Positions 47,154 to 62,100 of a stretch of DNA of 64,000 bases are shown here, piece by piece. The translations under genes were made by a program, and so were the position numbers. The stretch is taken from contig NC_088340.1 in the NCBI RefSeq assembly GCF_036884655.1, forward strand, positions 5,663,501 through 5,727,500. Reading direction: 5' to 3'. This DNA comes from Musa acuminata AAA Group. Taxonomy: Eukaryota > Streptophyta > Magnoliopsida > Zingiberales > Musaceae. Positions within the stretch are counted from its first letter, which is position 1. Each line of letters begins with the position of its first letter. A model generated the notes under the pieces. It had not been told where the DNA came from, searched no databases, and was given only the letters and a program-made list of their open reading frames with translations.

Positions 47154-50100
47154 TCATGGATTGGAATCTAAAACTTCAGGTTCAGTTCCTCGAGAGTTCT
47201 TCAACTTTGCCACCAGAATCCACATGTTTGCCAGTTCGTTCTCCAGGAAGGCCTCCCTTTGTTTTGATTCCTCCACTTTCTTCTGAAGCTCCGCTTCTCT
47301 TTGTTCCTTTTCTACAAGTGCAGCTTGTAGCTCTCTTTCATTGCTGGAAGTCACTTCTTTCTTGACAGTTGGCTCGTGCCGTTTTATGTGGCTGTCTCGT
47401 CTGGTATTCTTTGGTCCACTGCTCGCTCTCCGCTGAGCAGAGTTTTTCATGGAGGCCAATTCAGCAGCCAGCCTCTCGTTGTGGTTCATGAGTTTTGTGA
47501 CTTCCTCTGATAGTGCCTTCAACTCTACACCTGCAGCCGAAGCCAACCCTTTCGCATATGCACTCTCCTCCACCAACTTCTGATTTCGGGCTTCTAGTTG
47601 GCTTTTTGCTTCGCTTAATTCAGATACTTTCCGTTTTAGTTCTTCAACTTCGGATACCTAAGGTATTAAATGAAGGCAACAAAAATTTACAAGGTGCTTG
47701 ACTCTATTCAGAACGAAAAAAGAAGAGTGATGTGTAGCAAATTATGTTGTGTAGGGATGCATCATGAACAAAAATGTACCTACTTTTTGTGGCAGAAATG
47801 ATAATTATGTTGAACTCTCATATTTGCACCAAAAAATTAGACTAGAGGAACTTTGATATTGTAATTGTCACAAGATATAACTGAACAGAAATAAAACACT
47901 ATGTCGAAGTGGGCATGTCAAAAATTGTATTCTTTCACACTCGGATGAATTATCTGGTGACAAGCAAAAAACTTGAAGCGTATGTCACATGACCATATGC
48001 TATTTGAATATTAAAAAAACTGTCGATTATCTTCCTACATAAAAGAGGGTTCGTTGAAGATGCTGATGATTATTTAGGTAACAAAAATTGATCACAAACT
48101 TCAATGTGATAATTGATCTTTGATTTAGGAACCCTGGAGAAGGTGTGTGAAGCCTCCAATGATTGGTTCATGCAATCAGGAACAGACTGCCAAGGATTCC
48201 TTCAACAAAGAGTGTTGAACATGAAATAATGAAGATTTTTGATACTCAGTGCGTCAGGAAAAGAAAATGCACAAGATAAAGTAAATAAATATAGAAGCAA
48301 AACACAATGAAAGCATCGTAATAAAAAATATAAAAACTTGCTTATAGCCATAAAAACAGCTATCTAGATGCCAGGAAAAATACTTGCAAAATGACAATAA
48401 TTGGATCAGCTGATGTTTTATATCTAATATCAATATGTAAACATTAGTGTGCATTCAAACTAGAGTTTTCAACCAGTTTTTCAGTCTAAACTACTTTAGT
48501 TCATGATTGGACTGATTGTTTCGGATCCAAATATTGTTAAATGTTTAGATTTCTTTGATACTTTTTTATTGTTGATCAAATAAAAGAAGTATATACATTA
48601 CAGTATTAAAAGAATTTCGGTTTTCGTCTACTTTATTCAGATGTTAGAAATTAAAAAAAAAAAAAAAGACTTTTCATTACTTGACTTTTACACATTATAG
48701 CTTATATTTAGTGAAGCATATCTTTGATTTGCAGTCTCCATTATCAATTTTGAGGTGATAAGATTGATGCCTCCATTTTCTTAAGAGTATTTGAGCTTAA
48801 CTCTCTCTCTAGTCTTTTTCTTTCTCTTTGTTTATATTTTTAATACAAATGACCTTTTTCTAATGGTTTCATGAAGCAAAAATTATAGCACAGTGGGTGC
48901 TCGAGGACTATGAGCATTTAGAAAAATGCAATTGAATAAGCAATAAACAGTGCTAACCAAATTCGCATGAGGTAGCAACTCTGCAGAAATATCTCTTGAC
49001 GGTGTTGATTCTGTAATGCTTGTTTCTTCAAATAAATACTCTGATTTGACCCTCGTTGAGGAATCCTTCATTTCGAGAGATTGTGCAAGTTGTTGCTTCA
49101 AGGAAGTAATTGTTTCTTGCATTTCTTCACATTCAAATATCTGGTAAAGAGAGAGATTTTAGTGTTACAATCTATATGTAGTCAGCACAGAAACTGAAGC
49201 AACAACGAAAACTTGTAACTCTGTGTTACAACTTGCCTTTTGTTGCAGCTGATCCTGTATTATACTGTTATCTGCAGTCTTCACCTGAAAATGAGTTGCT
49301 ACTATGTAAGCTCAAATTCATACAATGCACTGAGATATATACATTTCAAAAGTACTTCATAGATGTCACGTTTAACTGACAAAAATGACTGATAAAGCAG
49401 AACTTCAGAAACACAAGAACTATCAATTTAAAAGTATTGCACACAAGGTATCAAAAGATGCAATTAAATGCTAATCTACATGAACATGAAAATAAATGAG
49501 TACCTCTAGCTCAAGAGATTTCTCATTCAGTTGTTCTAGTAGTTCAGCATATGACTGTAAAAGGAAAAGTAACCATCAAATACTATTAGGTGGAATCAAG
49601 AAAAAACAGTAAAGAAAGGTCATGAAGCAAAATTTTACTGGTGAAATCCCCGAGTTGCCCATTCTCTTTTGAGTCAATGAAACTGTTTTGGCCATTTGCT
49701 TTTCCAAAGAAGCAATTTGCTGGTTTTTGGCTTTTATCTCTTCACTGACCTTCCTCATCTCCATCTTCAGGTTCAAGAATCATCACATAAGGTCTAGACA
49801 TATCACATAATTTTGTTGAAGGAAATAAAAGAGATAAGGAATTACTTGAATCTGTTCATTCTTTGGGTTCTTAGCAGCTTCATCTGAGAGTCGCTTTAAA
49901 ACACTTGAATTAAGTGCTACTTCTCCAGCAAGAATCTTTAATTGCTCTTTAAGCAATTCAACATGGTCTGTAGTTTTGATGCTAGTCTGATATCAGATAA
50001 AGCGTGAAAGTTAACAGATTTCTGAAATGTAGAACCATTTTTTCATGAACATAAAAACAGACAGGAAGCATATAATGGCACAAAATTTCCAACTAAAGAA

Positions 50101-53100
50101 ACTGTATTAAATTTATTTCTACATGAAGATAGTGAACTTCCACTAATTACTTCCTAATGACAAATAAAGTTTTTGTAGGTAAGCTACTGCTATTGTTTAA
50201 ACAATGAAACCAACCTACATATTCTAAAAGAAAATTAAAAACAAGCATCATATGGCTTTTTATTTATTCTTAGTTTCTTCGTCGGGTTAGCCACAGGACA
50301 TTCATGTTACCATAAATCTGATAAAGTTGCTCCTTTTCTTTCTGAGATAGTTATTCAGTTCCTACTTTGATTGTTAAACTAAATAGAAATGAAATTCAAT
50401 CACAAATTTTCAAGTAGGCACAAAAACAAACATGATCATGCTTCTTTGTAAGTTACTGTCAATTTTTCTTGTTCTTCCTCCAATCTAATTCAGTTACAAA
50501 AGTTTGTTAATAAATTTGCTCATGCTATCCAGCAATAACACTCTGTAAATTCAGTGTAGGAATTCATTTTCAATCTTCAATCTATGGCAATAAGTATTTT
50601 GGTCATTATCATAGCTCTGGACAAAGTTACATATATTGATTTGATACCAGTATCAACAACTTGTTGGACTAGTACAGTACCAAGATACCAAGTGGTATAC
50701 TGATTTGTGCTAGTTGTGAATACCTGAAGAACATAATAAAAACCAAGTGGTAATGAGTTGTCTGGTCCTCATCAGTGCATGGTCAGACTGCTAACTCTCT
50801 GGTACATAAACGATCTAACCCTGTTGAGCATTATCAGACTAACACATTTACCATGACCTAAAGAAGCTTGCCTGATTATATGATGCACAGATGGCTGATG
50901 AGTGGCCTTGATGTAATTTGTGGTTCAATAATTGCCACAAACACCAACTTACTATCCTTACATGATATTAACTGAAGACAAATGGATCAGTGAATATAAA
51001 AAATCTATAAACTGTACCTATATGGGTGACAAAATAATTGATGTTGGTATAACATATTTTCAGTATAATTTTCTAGAAACAGACACATTCTAATATCCAA
51101 GCTAGTAATTCCTACTTTTCTTAATTGTTTAAATTTTTATTAAATGACGCTTCTCTGTCTCCATTTTCTGTTCCTCTAAGTAAGAACCTCGGCAATGATA
51201 AAAGCAGGGATGAGGTTTATGAGAAATGCGATACTTTGGCAAATAACTGCACTAGTGCTTGACTTTGCCACTGTTGGTCAACTGTCAGTGATAATATTTT
51301 ATAGAATTTATGAAGATAGTAGTGGTTGTTGAAAGTGATACAGCTAAAAACAAGCTAGGTCATTATCATGACAAGTCTATCCATGTTCATTCATGATGTA
51401 TCCTAAGATCATATAGGCCATTTTGGCAAGCTTGTTATTTCAAATCATCTGAAGAATTGAAGTAGATAGAATTTATAATACCCATATGAAAATTTATGAT
51501 TTCAGATAATTTTGTTCATTGCATACCAGAGGTGTCTCTTGGGAAGAAAAATCATCTGCAGGAAGTTCCCTGTCATGCATCACTTCCAACAAATCAGCAG
51601 GAATTCTGTCTGGAACCAAGGAATTTGATATTCTGGGCTCTGAAGGGAAGTTTACACTCTCTGCATGAGGAGTTGAAGGTGCAGTGTATGACTTTGTTCT
51701 ACTTGATTTGTCACCATCTGAACTCATCAATGTTGTCAACCCGCTATCTCGTTTCTGGAAGAAAAAAATTCAATCAAGCATGCAGTGAAAGATAGAATAA
51801 TAGTAATATAACATCAGCCTACTATCAATTTCAACTAGCCGTAACTGCTAAAAATGGAGTATTTAGACATCTACAACCAAATGTCTCTTGTGACACAAAC
51901 CTATGTGATAAGGCCATGAATGTGCTCTAACTATATGTCATTCACCCTTTATCATCGTGAATGTCTGCTGATATACTTTTTCATCATTATCATATTGCTT
52001 CTGTTCCTGATACAAATTGATTGTTCTATTGCTTACCGTATAGTATGACATCATTAAAATGTGTGTGAAGTCCACTACCTGATGGTAAAGAATATCATGT
52101 ACTGAAAATTTATATAAATTATGTTCTGCAAGGAACACAACTTGAAAAGTTCATAGCAAGAAGCATCTACACAGCAAGGCATACCCGTATCTTGAACCAG
52201 TTTAGGAGTCCATGTTTTCTGTTCTTTTTCTCTTCCTTTGAAGCATCATCATTAGTTTCACCAAATCCTTCCAGGGGAGCATAAAAGACACCATTTTCAT
52301 TATCTAATATCATATCTCGCCTTCGATATGGGAGATAAGCAAGCTGCAGGATCACATAATTGCCTAAATTAGGACATAATAGGACCAGTGGAAAAAGGTA
52401 ATAGGGTATCAGTGGATATTTGGAACAGAATAATAAGAAGTTGATAGTAGATTATCTATTCAAGAATTCATGTGGACAAATTAAAACCGAACCTCCTCCT
52501 CTCCAAAAGAATGTCTTCGCCTTGGACCAGCACGTTGAGGAAATCTTGGAGATTGGTTTGCTTTTGTAGAGACCAGAATTAATTTTGTTAAACGTTGTAT
52601 CCTTCCCAGTAAAGCAGCTTTAGCTTCTTCTTCTTGTTCCAGCCTCGACTGTAACTTGACATGACCATCTTCTAGCTTTTCATGTTAAACATTTGCACTA
52701 ATCAAATTGGCAATGAACACTAAAGAACTTTAACTTTTACAAATATTCTAAAAAATTATTGGAACTGTAATCCCATGTAGGCAGTCAAATAAAATATGCT
52801 AATGCATTAGTGGTAAAAGTCCAGACTTAAAAAATAGTATGAAATTGGGGCCATACTAGCTGGTACTCTGGTAGCATACCAGTGCAGTGACAATCGAAAT
52901 TGGTGCCATAATGACCCCGATACAGTACCAAAATTGATACCTGACAGAGACTTAATATCTTGTTGCAAACTATGATGTGAAATCATGAAGTGTCATTTGT
53001 GTAGCAGGTAAGTATAGAAACAACAAAATGTATGCACTGAACATCATGTAATGTCTCAAAATGAACAGGTTCATCAAGTTCAGATGTTACTTTATAAGCA

Positions 53101-56100
53101 AAGGGGAAATTACCTTACATGTGGTGCAAAAGTATGCAATGATGACCTACCTTTTGTTTTAGAAGAAAAATGTCATTTTCTCCAGAATCCTTTTGTGGAA
53201 CAACTGTCACAATGCCTCTCTTTAACTGTTCTAGCTCTTGCTTTAAGCAACGGATCTCATTTTGGTACTTCTTTATTAGAGACTTTTCATCTATTATCTG
53301 CATCAATAAGCAGAACCATAAGGCAAGGATATAGATGAAAGCAATCAAAATGTGAATGAACTGTAAGGTTAGGCACACAAGGTACAATATTTGATAGATT
53401 ATTAAGTCCACTCTTATGAAGATGAAAATTATTCTTAAATTATTAAGCATCTACTTGGGTCAGATGAAAACATACCTTATTTTGTGAAGCTTGGATCTCA
53501 ATGCATTTAGCACGATGAGCAAACTTCAGTGTATTATGTGTCTCTTCTGCATTGCTTGATGATGGAGTCACTGTACAGATGAGCTAAATAACAGGACAAA
53601 TAAATTCAGAACTGGTCCATTAAGTTACTGATCTTAGAAAAACTTGTACAGTAACATTAACTTACGGAAACACGCCCTTGACCACTTAAAGAAGATTGGA
53701 GGAGTCGAGTTAATTTGGAATCTCTGTAGGGGATATGTGTAGCTTTCCCATCAGTTAATTTTGCAATTACCTGAAAAAGGTAGTGGTTCAGTAATTTTAC
53801 TGGAAGATCTTGATAAATAAAGAGTGAATTTGTCCAACATTGATAACACGATGTAACAAAGAATTTTACAATATATCATAGAGGACAGGCCTTGGTACAA
53901 TAGTAAGATTGCTCCTTTGCCACCTGAGGGACCAGGGTTCAAGTCACAGAAACAACCTTTTTAAAATATTTAAAAGCAAGACTGCATATATTAACCCACC
54001 CCAGACCCCACATTGACGGGAGCCTCGTGCACTGGGTACACCCTTTTTATCATAGAGTTTAGTAGGTCATGCTGAATTAATGATTCCAATTCAATTCATG
54101 TTTATAAACTATCATGTAAAACACAACTATGATGAAAGAACTAGTAAAATTTCAACTAAAACTAGATCGATATGAAGAATAAAGGGTAACTTAGCGGGTT
54201 GAATAGAGGTTTGCCCTATTTCTTTCTTCCCCTTCTGCCTCTTCTTTCACCTTCTCCCTCTTTCTTCTCCCTCAATCACCGTCGACTCCCTCTTTCTTCT
54301 CCCTCGGTCACCGTCGACGATAATAGCCTCAATCGACGGTACCGCTCAGTAAGGTTCGCAATACCGTACCGTACCGGTATTTCAATCTGGGCTCGGTACC
54401 GGTATGGTACAGTGTACCGAGTGGTGTAGCACTGCTACAGTGCTACTGTAGCACTGCTACAGTGCGGACCGATACCAGGCGGTCCGCATACCGCTGGCCT
54501 GTCAGATCGGTACGTACCGCCCGTATCGGGCGGTATCATTCAGTATTACAAACCTTGGTATAAAATGAACATGATGCAACCCAAAGACAAGTAATTTTAC
54601 CATGTTGGTGCAATTATGTTTATGCGCACATGATTATTACCTACACCTTTTTTATCTTAGCATTTCATTCTAAATAAATGAAATCAAACCAAGGATAGAC
54701 AAGGACAAGTGACAACCATATAAAATGAAACTCCTAGGTTGAATCATAGGATACCAATCTCTGCAAGATTCATCATCAAATTACTGCCCTTGGAAGATTT
54801 TGGTGACCTGTGTCATCATGTCAGATAGATTGCTTTCTCAACATATGGCTTGTTCATGAGTGATGATTGGAGAAATTTGCTAGCATCACACAAAGAATCT
54901 AAGAATTCTTTTAAAATCATTTACCAAGGATTTTCCTTAATAAAACATTTAGCTCTCAACTTTAAACTGCTCTGTCCATGTACTAACATTTAGTGTTAGC
55001 AGATGATGTTGCTATCCATGTATCCTGATTAGCCTAGGAATTTGTCATATAATGTTGATATAATTAGAGATTACCCTGGCATAATATTGGGAACATTGAT
55101 AGATATATCACCTACCCACATCTAACACGGAAAAGAAGTGGTGATAACTATCAACTTATCCTCTGAATCTATAATCTCCTTAAGGCCTATGACATATTTG
55201 TGGAAGTACACGATTAACAAGACCATAGGACATTGGGTTGATCTGTCTCCTCCCAATTACCTCAAGAGTACAATAACTTATTTATAGCTGGAGCATCCAG
55301 CTTATACTAGCACTCATCTTTTTAGCCCATCCAACATAGGAGTGCAACCTTATATCAAATACAACAGCATATCGACTTCCTCTTATATCTAATGGTTTTA
55401 GGTCTTCCATAATCAACACGACCATCTTTGTTCTGATGTCTTCCTATATCAACAGTGATTTGCATCTTTCTTAGTAAACTCTAGCAAAATATCTCATATT
55501 ACAAACAGAAAGCATGTAAAGTATTGCAATCACATCCTTGTTATTCAACTGGTGATAACTAAACAAGGCCTAAGAATGAAGAATTTAAAATCATCCACCT
55601 ACCATCAGTCTGACAAGGGTACTAAGCCTCAAATTCACATCATCATGATGCAAATCTAAAAGTCAAAAATAAAGTCCAACATGCTAACCTGAATTTCCTG
55701 CGGTGCCCTAATTCTGTAAGAAGGCCTCAAAATGAACAATTTTGGTTCTACAGTTACCTCTTAGATATTATTTCATAGGCTTCAACCGAATTGTTCAACT
55801 ATTGCTGAATATCACTTTGAAACCCAATTATATTTAGGGGGAAATCATTTGGTTGCATGAAATGCTTCATTGCCTCCTATATATTAATCTTTAAGCCCAA
55901 TCATTCCTTAACTTCAGAAATGCATGTGGGGAGTTCCTTTCAAATTTTTTGTCATAAATTTTAAAACCCATCCAGGAAGAAAATTATGGTCATCAAACTT
56001 GTAAGGTCAAGAAGTTCTTGTGTCATGTGTGACTTAAAATGGCAGTATCTTTTAGGAAGAGACTAAGATTTGCTTTTCCTTGCACACCTACCCTTTCTTG

Positions 56101-59100
56101 CAAATATGATCGTCCCAATCCCTTTGATACACCCAAAGTGTTATAAATCATTTTATGAAGGTCATCATGTTCTCAAATGTTTGAAACTCCACTCGATCCA
56201 TGTATAGGATACTGAATCTCATCATTACTCCTCACCATTCTTGTCTTAACCTGCCTTTGCACAAGATCCTTCTATCTAAGCAGTTGTTCCCTTTTCTAAG
56301 GTCTTTAACTTCTAATAATTTTTTTAAATAGATTGTCTTAATAAACCATGCAGTAGAAAATTTTCACTTCTCAGCTGCATAAAAGAACAAACTGGCAGAA
56401 GGAAAAAAATCAAAGATAAAAAACAAAAAAATAGAATACTGACCAGAAAAAAGTATAGACCTTCGCTTTGATATATATGAGAAAACCTAGGACCAATAGT
56501 AGTCAAAAAGGGTACCTTGATCTCAAAGAGATGTTAAATCATAATAGAAAGAAGGCCTTTCAATGTCACTGAAAAATGTGTCTCAACTTGAAAGATAATG
56601 TAAAGACAATTGTTTCACATAAATCAGTAGAATTTCAAAATCAGGAAGCAGAGAAGGAAGAGAGAATGACAATGATTAAGCAAGATAATATCAGCTAAAA
56701 GAGATAATAATAGTGGAGAGAATAGAGAAGATAAGGATAGATCACCATAGTGATGGAAAATAGAAAGGGAAATCAAAGTTATTCTTCCCCAAGAAAAGTG
56801 TAACTAAGAAAAGTTGCTGTCCCTTCTCACAAATCCTAATAATACCCAGAAGAGAGAATAGCAATGAGAGGTTGGAGGTTGTATGGCATAAGAAAACATA
56901 AAGTGACAAGTTTTGCATAAATGCCTCAACTACATAATTGGGCATTAGCAACTGCTTCTTCATATGATCCCAACACACCACAAAGATGACATAAAAAAGG
57001 AAAAAAAATGAAAATATAGTTTGGTGGGATCGACAAAAGAAACTGTTAAATTAGTGTCAAAAAATCTAGACTATTGCCTCAATATAATTTAAATCTCGGA
57101 ACTCTATAGAAACTAGACAAACAATTGTTCTCCCTAGACATCAATCCAACCGACACAAACTATCTAGTTTTTTTCAACATATAAGGCACATCCATCATTC
57201 CTTTTTTGTAGTATGGCAGCAATATTACCATACACAGACTGACAGAGTTTTCCTTTTGAGAAAAAAAGGAGAAGAATCAGTAGAACAAGAGAAAAAGGAA
57301 AATCCTTTATGAAAGTTTTAGGAAACGAAGACCATATATGACCAGGTCAACAAAAGGATTGGATTGATGGATCTTGAATAAAATAGTAACATAGCCTAAA
57401 GAAAACATAATGGCAAGAAAAAATCTATCTTGGGGATGACTTCCTATTTTTTGTTCAATCAGCTAGTTTCACCAAAGGTCCTTGCATGAAGTTAACAAGT
57501 ATGCTTTTTGCCATTGATGAAATCACAAACATATATGCCCCTGGATAAATTAGTTTCATTCATTTATTCCAATAGTGATAAAACTATGGAGATCAGGTTT
57601 CCTTAGCAAGAAATCAAATACCTTACCAGAACCTAGTTGGACCAATACACCTTGGTACTACCGAGAATTATAAAAGATTGTTTAAAATGTCAGTAATACA
57701 GATACCTTAGTCGATATGGACCACTATTCATATTCATGTTCCTTGGCCTGCTCCAATCATGAAGCTCAGTGTTATCTATGATGAATGCATTTACTACATG
57801 ACTAATTCACAACAGGAGAGAAAATGATTACTAATGTCAGTGACACACATTCATGGCCATCAAAAGAAGAGAACTGAAAAATAGAAATGTAAAAATTCTA
57901 GCACACACAGATATTAAAAAATTAATATTATGAAGCAATTATTCTAAGGTCTCACAGTTCCAAGAGTCAATAGGCTTTTATTTATATAAGCTCCCTCTTT
58001 CCGACGGACTCCAGTAGTTTCAGCCCTCGAGCTCTCAGAACCTGCGAGATCGATGAGGTTCTGCATTCCCAAGTGAAAAAGAACGAAGAATTACATAAGC
58101 AAACCATCAATTGATGAACTAGTGACAAAAGAAGGCATACAGCAAGACCAAGAAATTCCAGCATCTATGTTAGAAAAAGAAGTCTATGCTAGAAGCTTTT
58201 GTATGATGAAGCAATAGAGGATGAGAAAGCAACTACACAAATTTTAAGGCTGAGTGAGATAAACTTACAAGCTGGGAAAAATTAACTGCTCCACCTTCAC
58301 CGCACTCATCACAAGGGCTACTCTCTATTGTCTGTTGGAAAGCCATAAATTTAAGTAACAAAATATAAGTCTGTAATTACTTGAATTACTGAATTAATCT
58401 GTTTAAGACTGTGATTATTGGTTCAAAAATGATTTTAAAGAGGCATACTAAATGATTTTCTATTCAAGGCTAATAAATATGACACCAGAAAGTATAAATG
58501 TAGATGCAAATTTCAACAAGTTGACTATGCAAGGCAGCAACAATGCAGAGTTAAATGTCGGAGGCACAAGATGCAACTGAAAATATGGGGAATTCCAGAA
58601 CTAAAGAATTTCTTAATTGATAAGCACTTGTATTGTAACTAACATATACATGTTGCACTATATTTACAAATTAGTTGGTGAAGCATGAAAAGTCAAAATG
58701 TCTGTATTAAAGATGAACTAGGAAGAATTTGTATAGATCTCGTTATTGAAATCTATAGCTCATTTAAGTGCAGTATAAGTACCAGCATCAAAATTGTAGG
58801 ACTTTGGCTGCTTAGTAAAAGATACATGTTGCACTATATTTACAAATTAGTTGGTGAAGCATGAAAAGTCAAAATGTCTGCATTAAAGATGAACTAGGAA
58901 GAATTTATTAGAACTCATTATTGAAATCTGTAGCTCATTTAAGTGCAGTATAAGTACCAGAGTGAAAATTGTATGACTTCGGCTGCTTAGTAAATTGAAG
59001 TTATTGGACCCAACATGTCTGTGCTCTGTAATCAACTCAAAAGTCACCATCATTAGCATAATAAAGATGCATCAGAAGCATAAAAATGAAAATATATACG

Positions 59101-62100
59101 GTGCTTTGTAACTTCACAACCACGCATATAGTAAGAAAAACTTTTTTTCCATGTAATATACCTTAATCTGGTACAGGGATATAACTAAACAAGTTCTTAT
59201 TTCAAATGGTCTAATTTCTAGTTGGCCACAATCTCCTACCTCCCATCACCTGCAATTGCTTCATCTCTTCTTGAGCCCTAATTTCTATGTGTTTTCCCTC
59301 TCTCCCTCTTTGCATGACAGTGCAGTCATAATCCACTCTGTCGCCCACCCTCAGCAAACTACTACCGAATCAGTGGCCCACAGCCCAGCTCCTACAGCTT
59401 GCCTCCTACCATCCGCCACCGCCTCATCCACAGTATTTCTGTTTCTCCTCCTTTTCCTTGTTCTGCCTTCTTCCTTCTCCTCCATTCTCCTCCTTTATTC
59501 CTCCCCTCTCCCAATAGAACAATGCCTCAGTATATGCTGACGTACCATGTGTTGGTACATCGGCATGAATCAGACTCACGGCCATTATCCAGTAAGGGTT
59601 CTCGGTACAAAATTACGAACCTTGACCGGAAGTGTCTGACTTTGAAAGTTGACTGTCGTATCTAGAGGATAGGTTGATTACCCTAACTTGGATATTTGTC
59701 AAACTTTTTGAATGTAGATTTTAGTACAAATAAAATGTTGTGATAACCAATAAACCTCTTCAGATCCGAATATGTCCTGTTAAAGTATTTTCTGATAGAT
59801 CACATTTTTACCACAATTGAATCTGAATTTTCATATGTATTTAGTAAAACTATTTTTCCATAATTATCCCAGAATTATTTTTGTTTATATGCTGAATCAA
59901 ACACCACTATAGGCATCTAAATCTGATTGGCATGTCATCCCAACCAAAAAAAAAACCTAAGTTACAGCTAGATAAGAACGAGAAATGAACAGGAAAGGAT
60001 ATAAGATAACATCATGTTGAAAATGTAAATAGCTAACCATCTATGAGTCAGTATGCAAGAACAAATTGTGTATATGTATGTTGACCTATAAAAAAGTCAA
60101 CTGTAAAGTTCACCTTCTCCAGCTGCTATAAGGGACAGTGCATGTGCAGGAGATAGGACAACCTCCTCCTTAATACCCTCAACAAATGTTCCCTGTAAGA
60201 AGTAACCATTAAGTCTACAGGACCTGTTACTGTCAATTTATAACAAATTTAGGAAACCTGTTGCAAGGCCTACGGACATCTAATTATAATAAGAGAATTC
60301 ATAAGAGATGCAAAAGTTATTAAACTAAAAGTCTGTTTCTTCCTTCAAATATCTAAGAAAATCAGCCATGAAAACATATCTGTGAAAATTTTGGAAGCCA
60401 CGTGGATGCTATGCTACTTGATGTGCTATTTGTTATATCAGCTCGATGGGCTGAAAAGCTAGTCCGTGGCAGATCTGCGTGTCTGCCCAAGTTGCACACT
60501 CAACCAAGCACACAAAGGAGCACTGTCACAGAGATGACAGCAGATTCAGGTTATAAATATATTGTTGTAGGTGGCAGATCCTCCCATCGCCAGCGTCCCT
60601 TCTTCTTTGCCTCATTGCAGCCATCTTCCCCCCAGTGCTGGCGGATTCTCCCAAAATCTTCATGCCCCCTCGCACCCAACCCGCCAACAACAACAAAAAA
60701 AAAACCACACTGCTCCCTGATAGCTCCCCTCCCTCCTCCCTCTTCCCCTCCCAACCGCTGACAATTACCCACATCAACCCAACCGACAACAATCAGACAG
60801 CCACCTCAGCCAACAGCAACCCTCTTCCATACCTCCTCCTCCCTCTCCTTCTCTTCGGATCCTTCATCCTTGCTCCCCTCTTCATACCCAACAACCCCCT
60901 CTCCATCCTCCTCCTTCTACATTAATTATTTTATTAATATAGATTTAAACAATATAATTTGGTCCTTTAACACTGTGTTATTTTTGTTTATTAATACAGA
61001 TTTAGACAATATTATTTGATCCTTTAAATGAATACTATTGATCATAATATATATTTTTTAAAATTTTAATATTTGGGAGCACCTCACTTTACTCGAGTAT
61101 TTTGGCCCCTTGGCACCTTTTAGCACCTCTCGCCTTTGACTATACTGGCTCAAATATTTATTTAAGCCCATACATTAAGTGCTCATAGCTCAGAGTTCAC
61201 ATATCATGAAAGACAATTGCTTTGCCAATAACAACATAGACATTCAAAATAAAACAACTGCCAAACTTGTACTAGTAAAATTAACCATACTTGAAAAAAA
61301 TAAATTAACCATATACATAAAGTGTACCTGAGAGTCCTCTCTGATTCGCAAGTTCTGTCCTGCTGGATTTAGCAAATCATTAACAACCTGGATCCATAAG
61401 TTTCAGTAAGTGAAAATGTAAAATGATATATACTTACTGAAAAGGAAAACTAATTAATTGACAATTTACCAAAGCTCATGAAGCCATATTGCTAAAATTT
61501 TGAAAGTTTGTCAGAGAATTCATGAAACTCATCAAGGTTAACAAAACAATATATCATGATGTTACATATATTTTAGATACCAGTACAAGCATGACCCTGT
61601 ACCTACAGAAATGTGTAAATCATGTGTACATGGTCAGATTGAAAATCTTCTCCTTAACTTCTGGGTGGACTGGTAGGCTTCTCATACAAGTACTTATAAA
61701 CTTATTTTGAAAAGTCTGCAGTTATCTACTTACATAATTTTGAAACTGTCTAGTGAAATTATTCATTTCTTGTAGTTGCATCTACAAGTTATCCAACACC
61801 AATAATAGAGCCATGCACAATTTAAGACTCCAAAAAGAAAGACTCTTTCTTTATGTTCTATATACTAATTACTGAATATATATAGTTTTAACTTTTAAGC
61901 ACATGAAAAGTAGTTGTGATTAAAGAGATTTTAATGTAGGAAAAACTCCTGCAAATTTGTGATCTCTGTTTGATACAAGTAATTGGTTTTGTACAGAAGC
62001 TAGCAGAAAATGGATTCATATATGTAGTATGTATGCCTTCAAGAGATCAGGTATTCCTCACAAATTTTGGAAAAATTATTGGATGCTCTAAATATATATA

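Noticed and set aside
53884..54047. Functional tRNA gene, because of the box B-like GGGTTCAAGTC
   Set aside because: No cloverleaf; the flanking sequence and 3' end identify a SINE.
60402..60925. Pro- and Leu-rich open frames on both strands within a KIN-7 intron
   Set aside because: They arise from C/CT-rich composition, show no splice-consistent structure and lie between well-defined kinesin exons.
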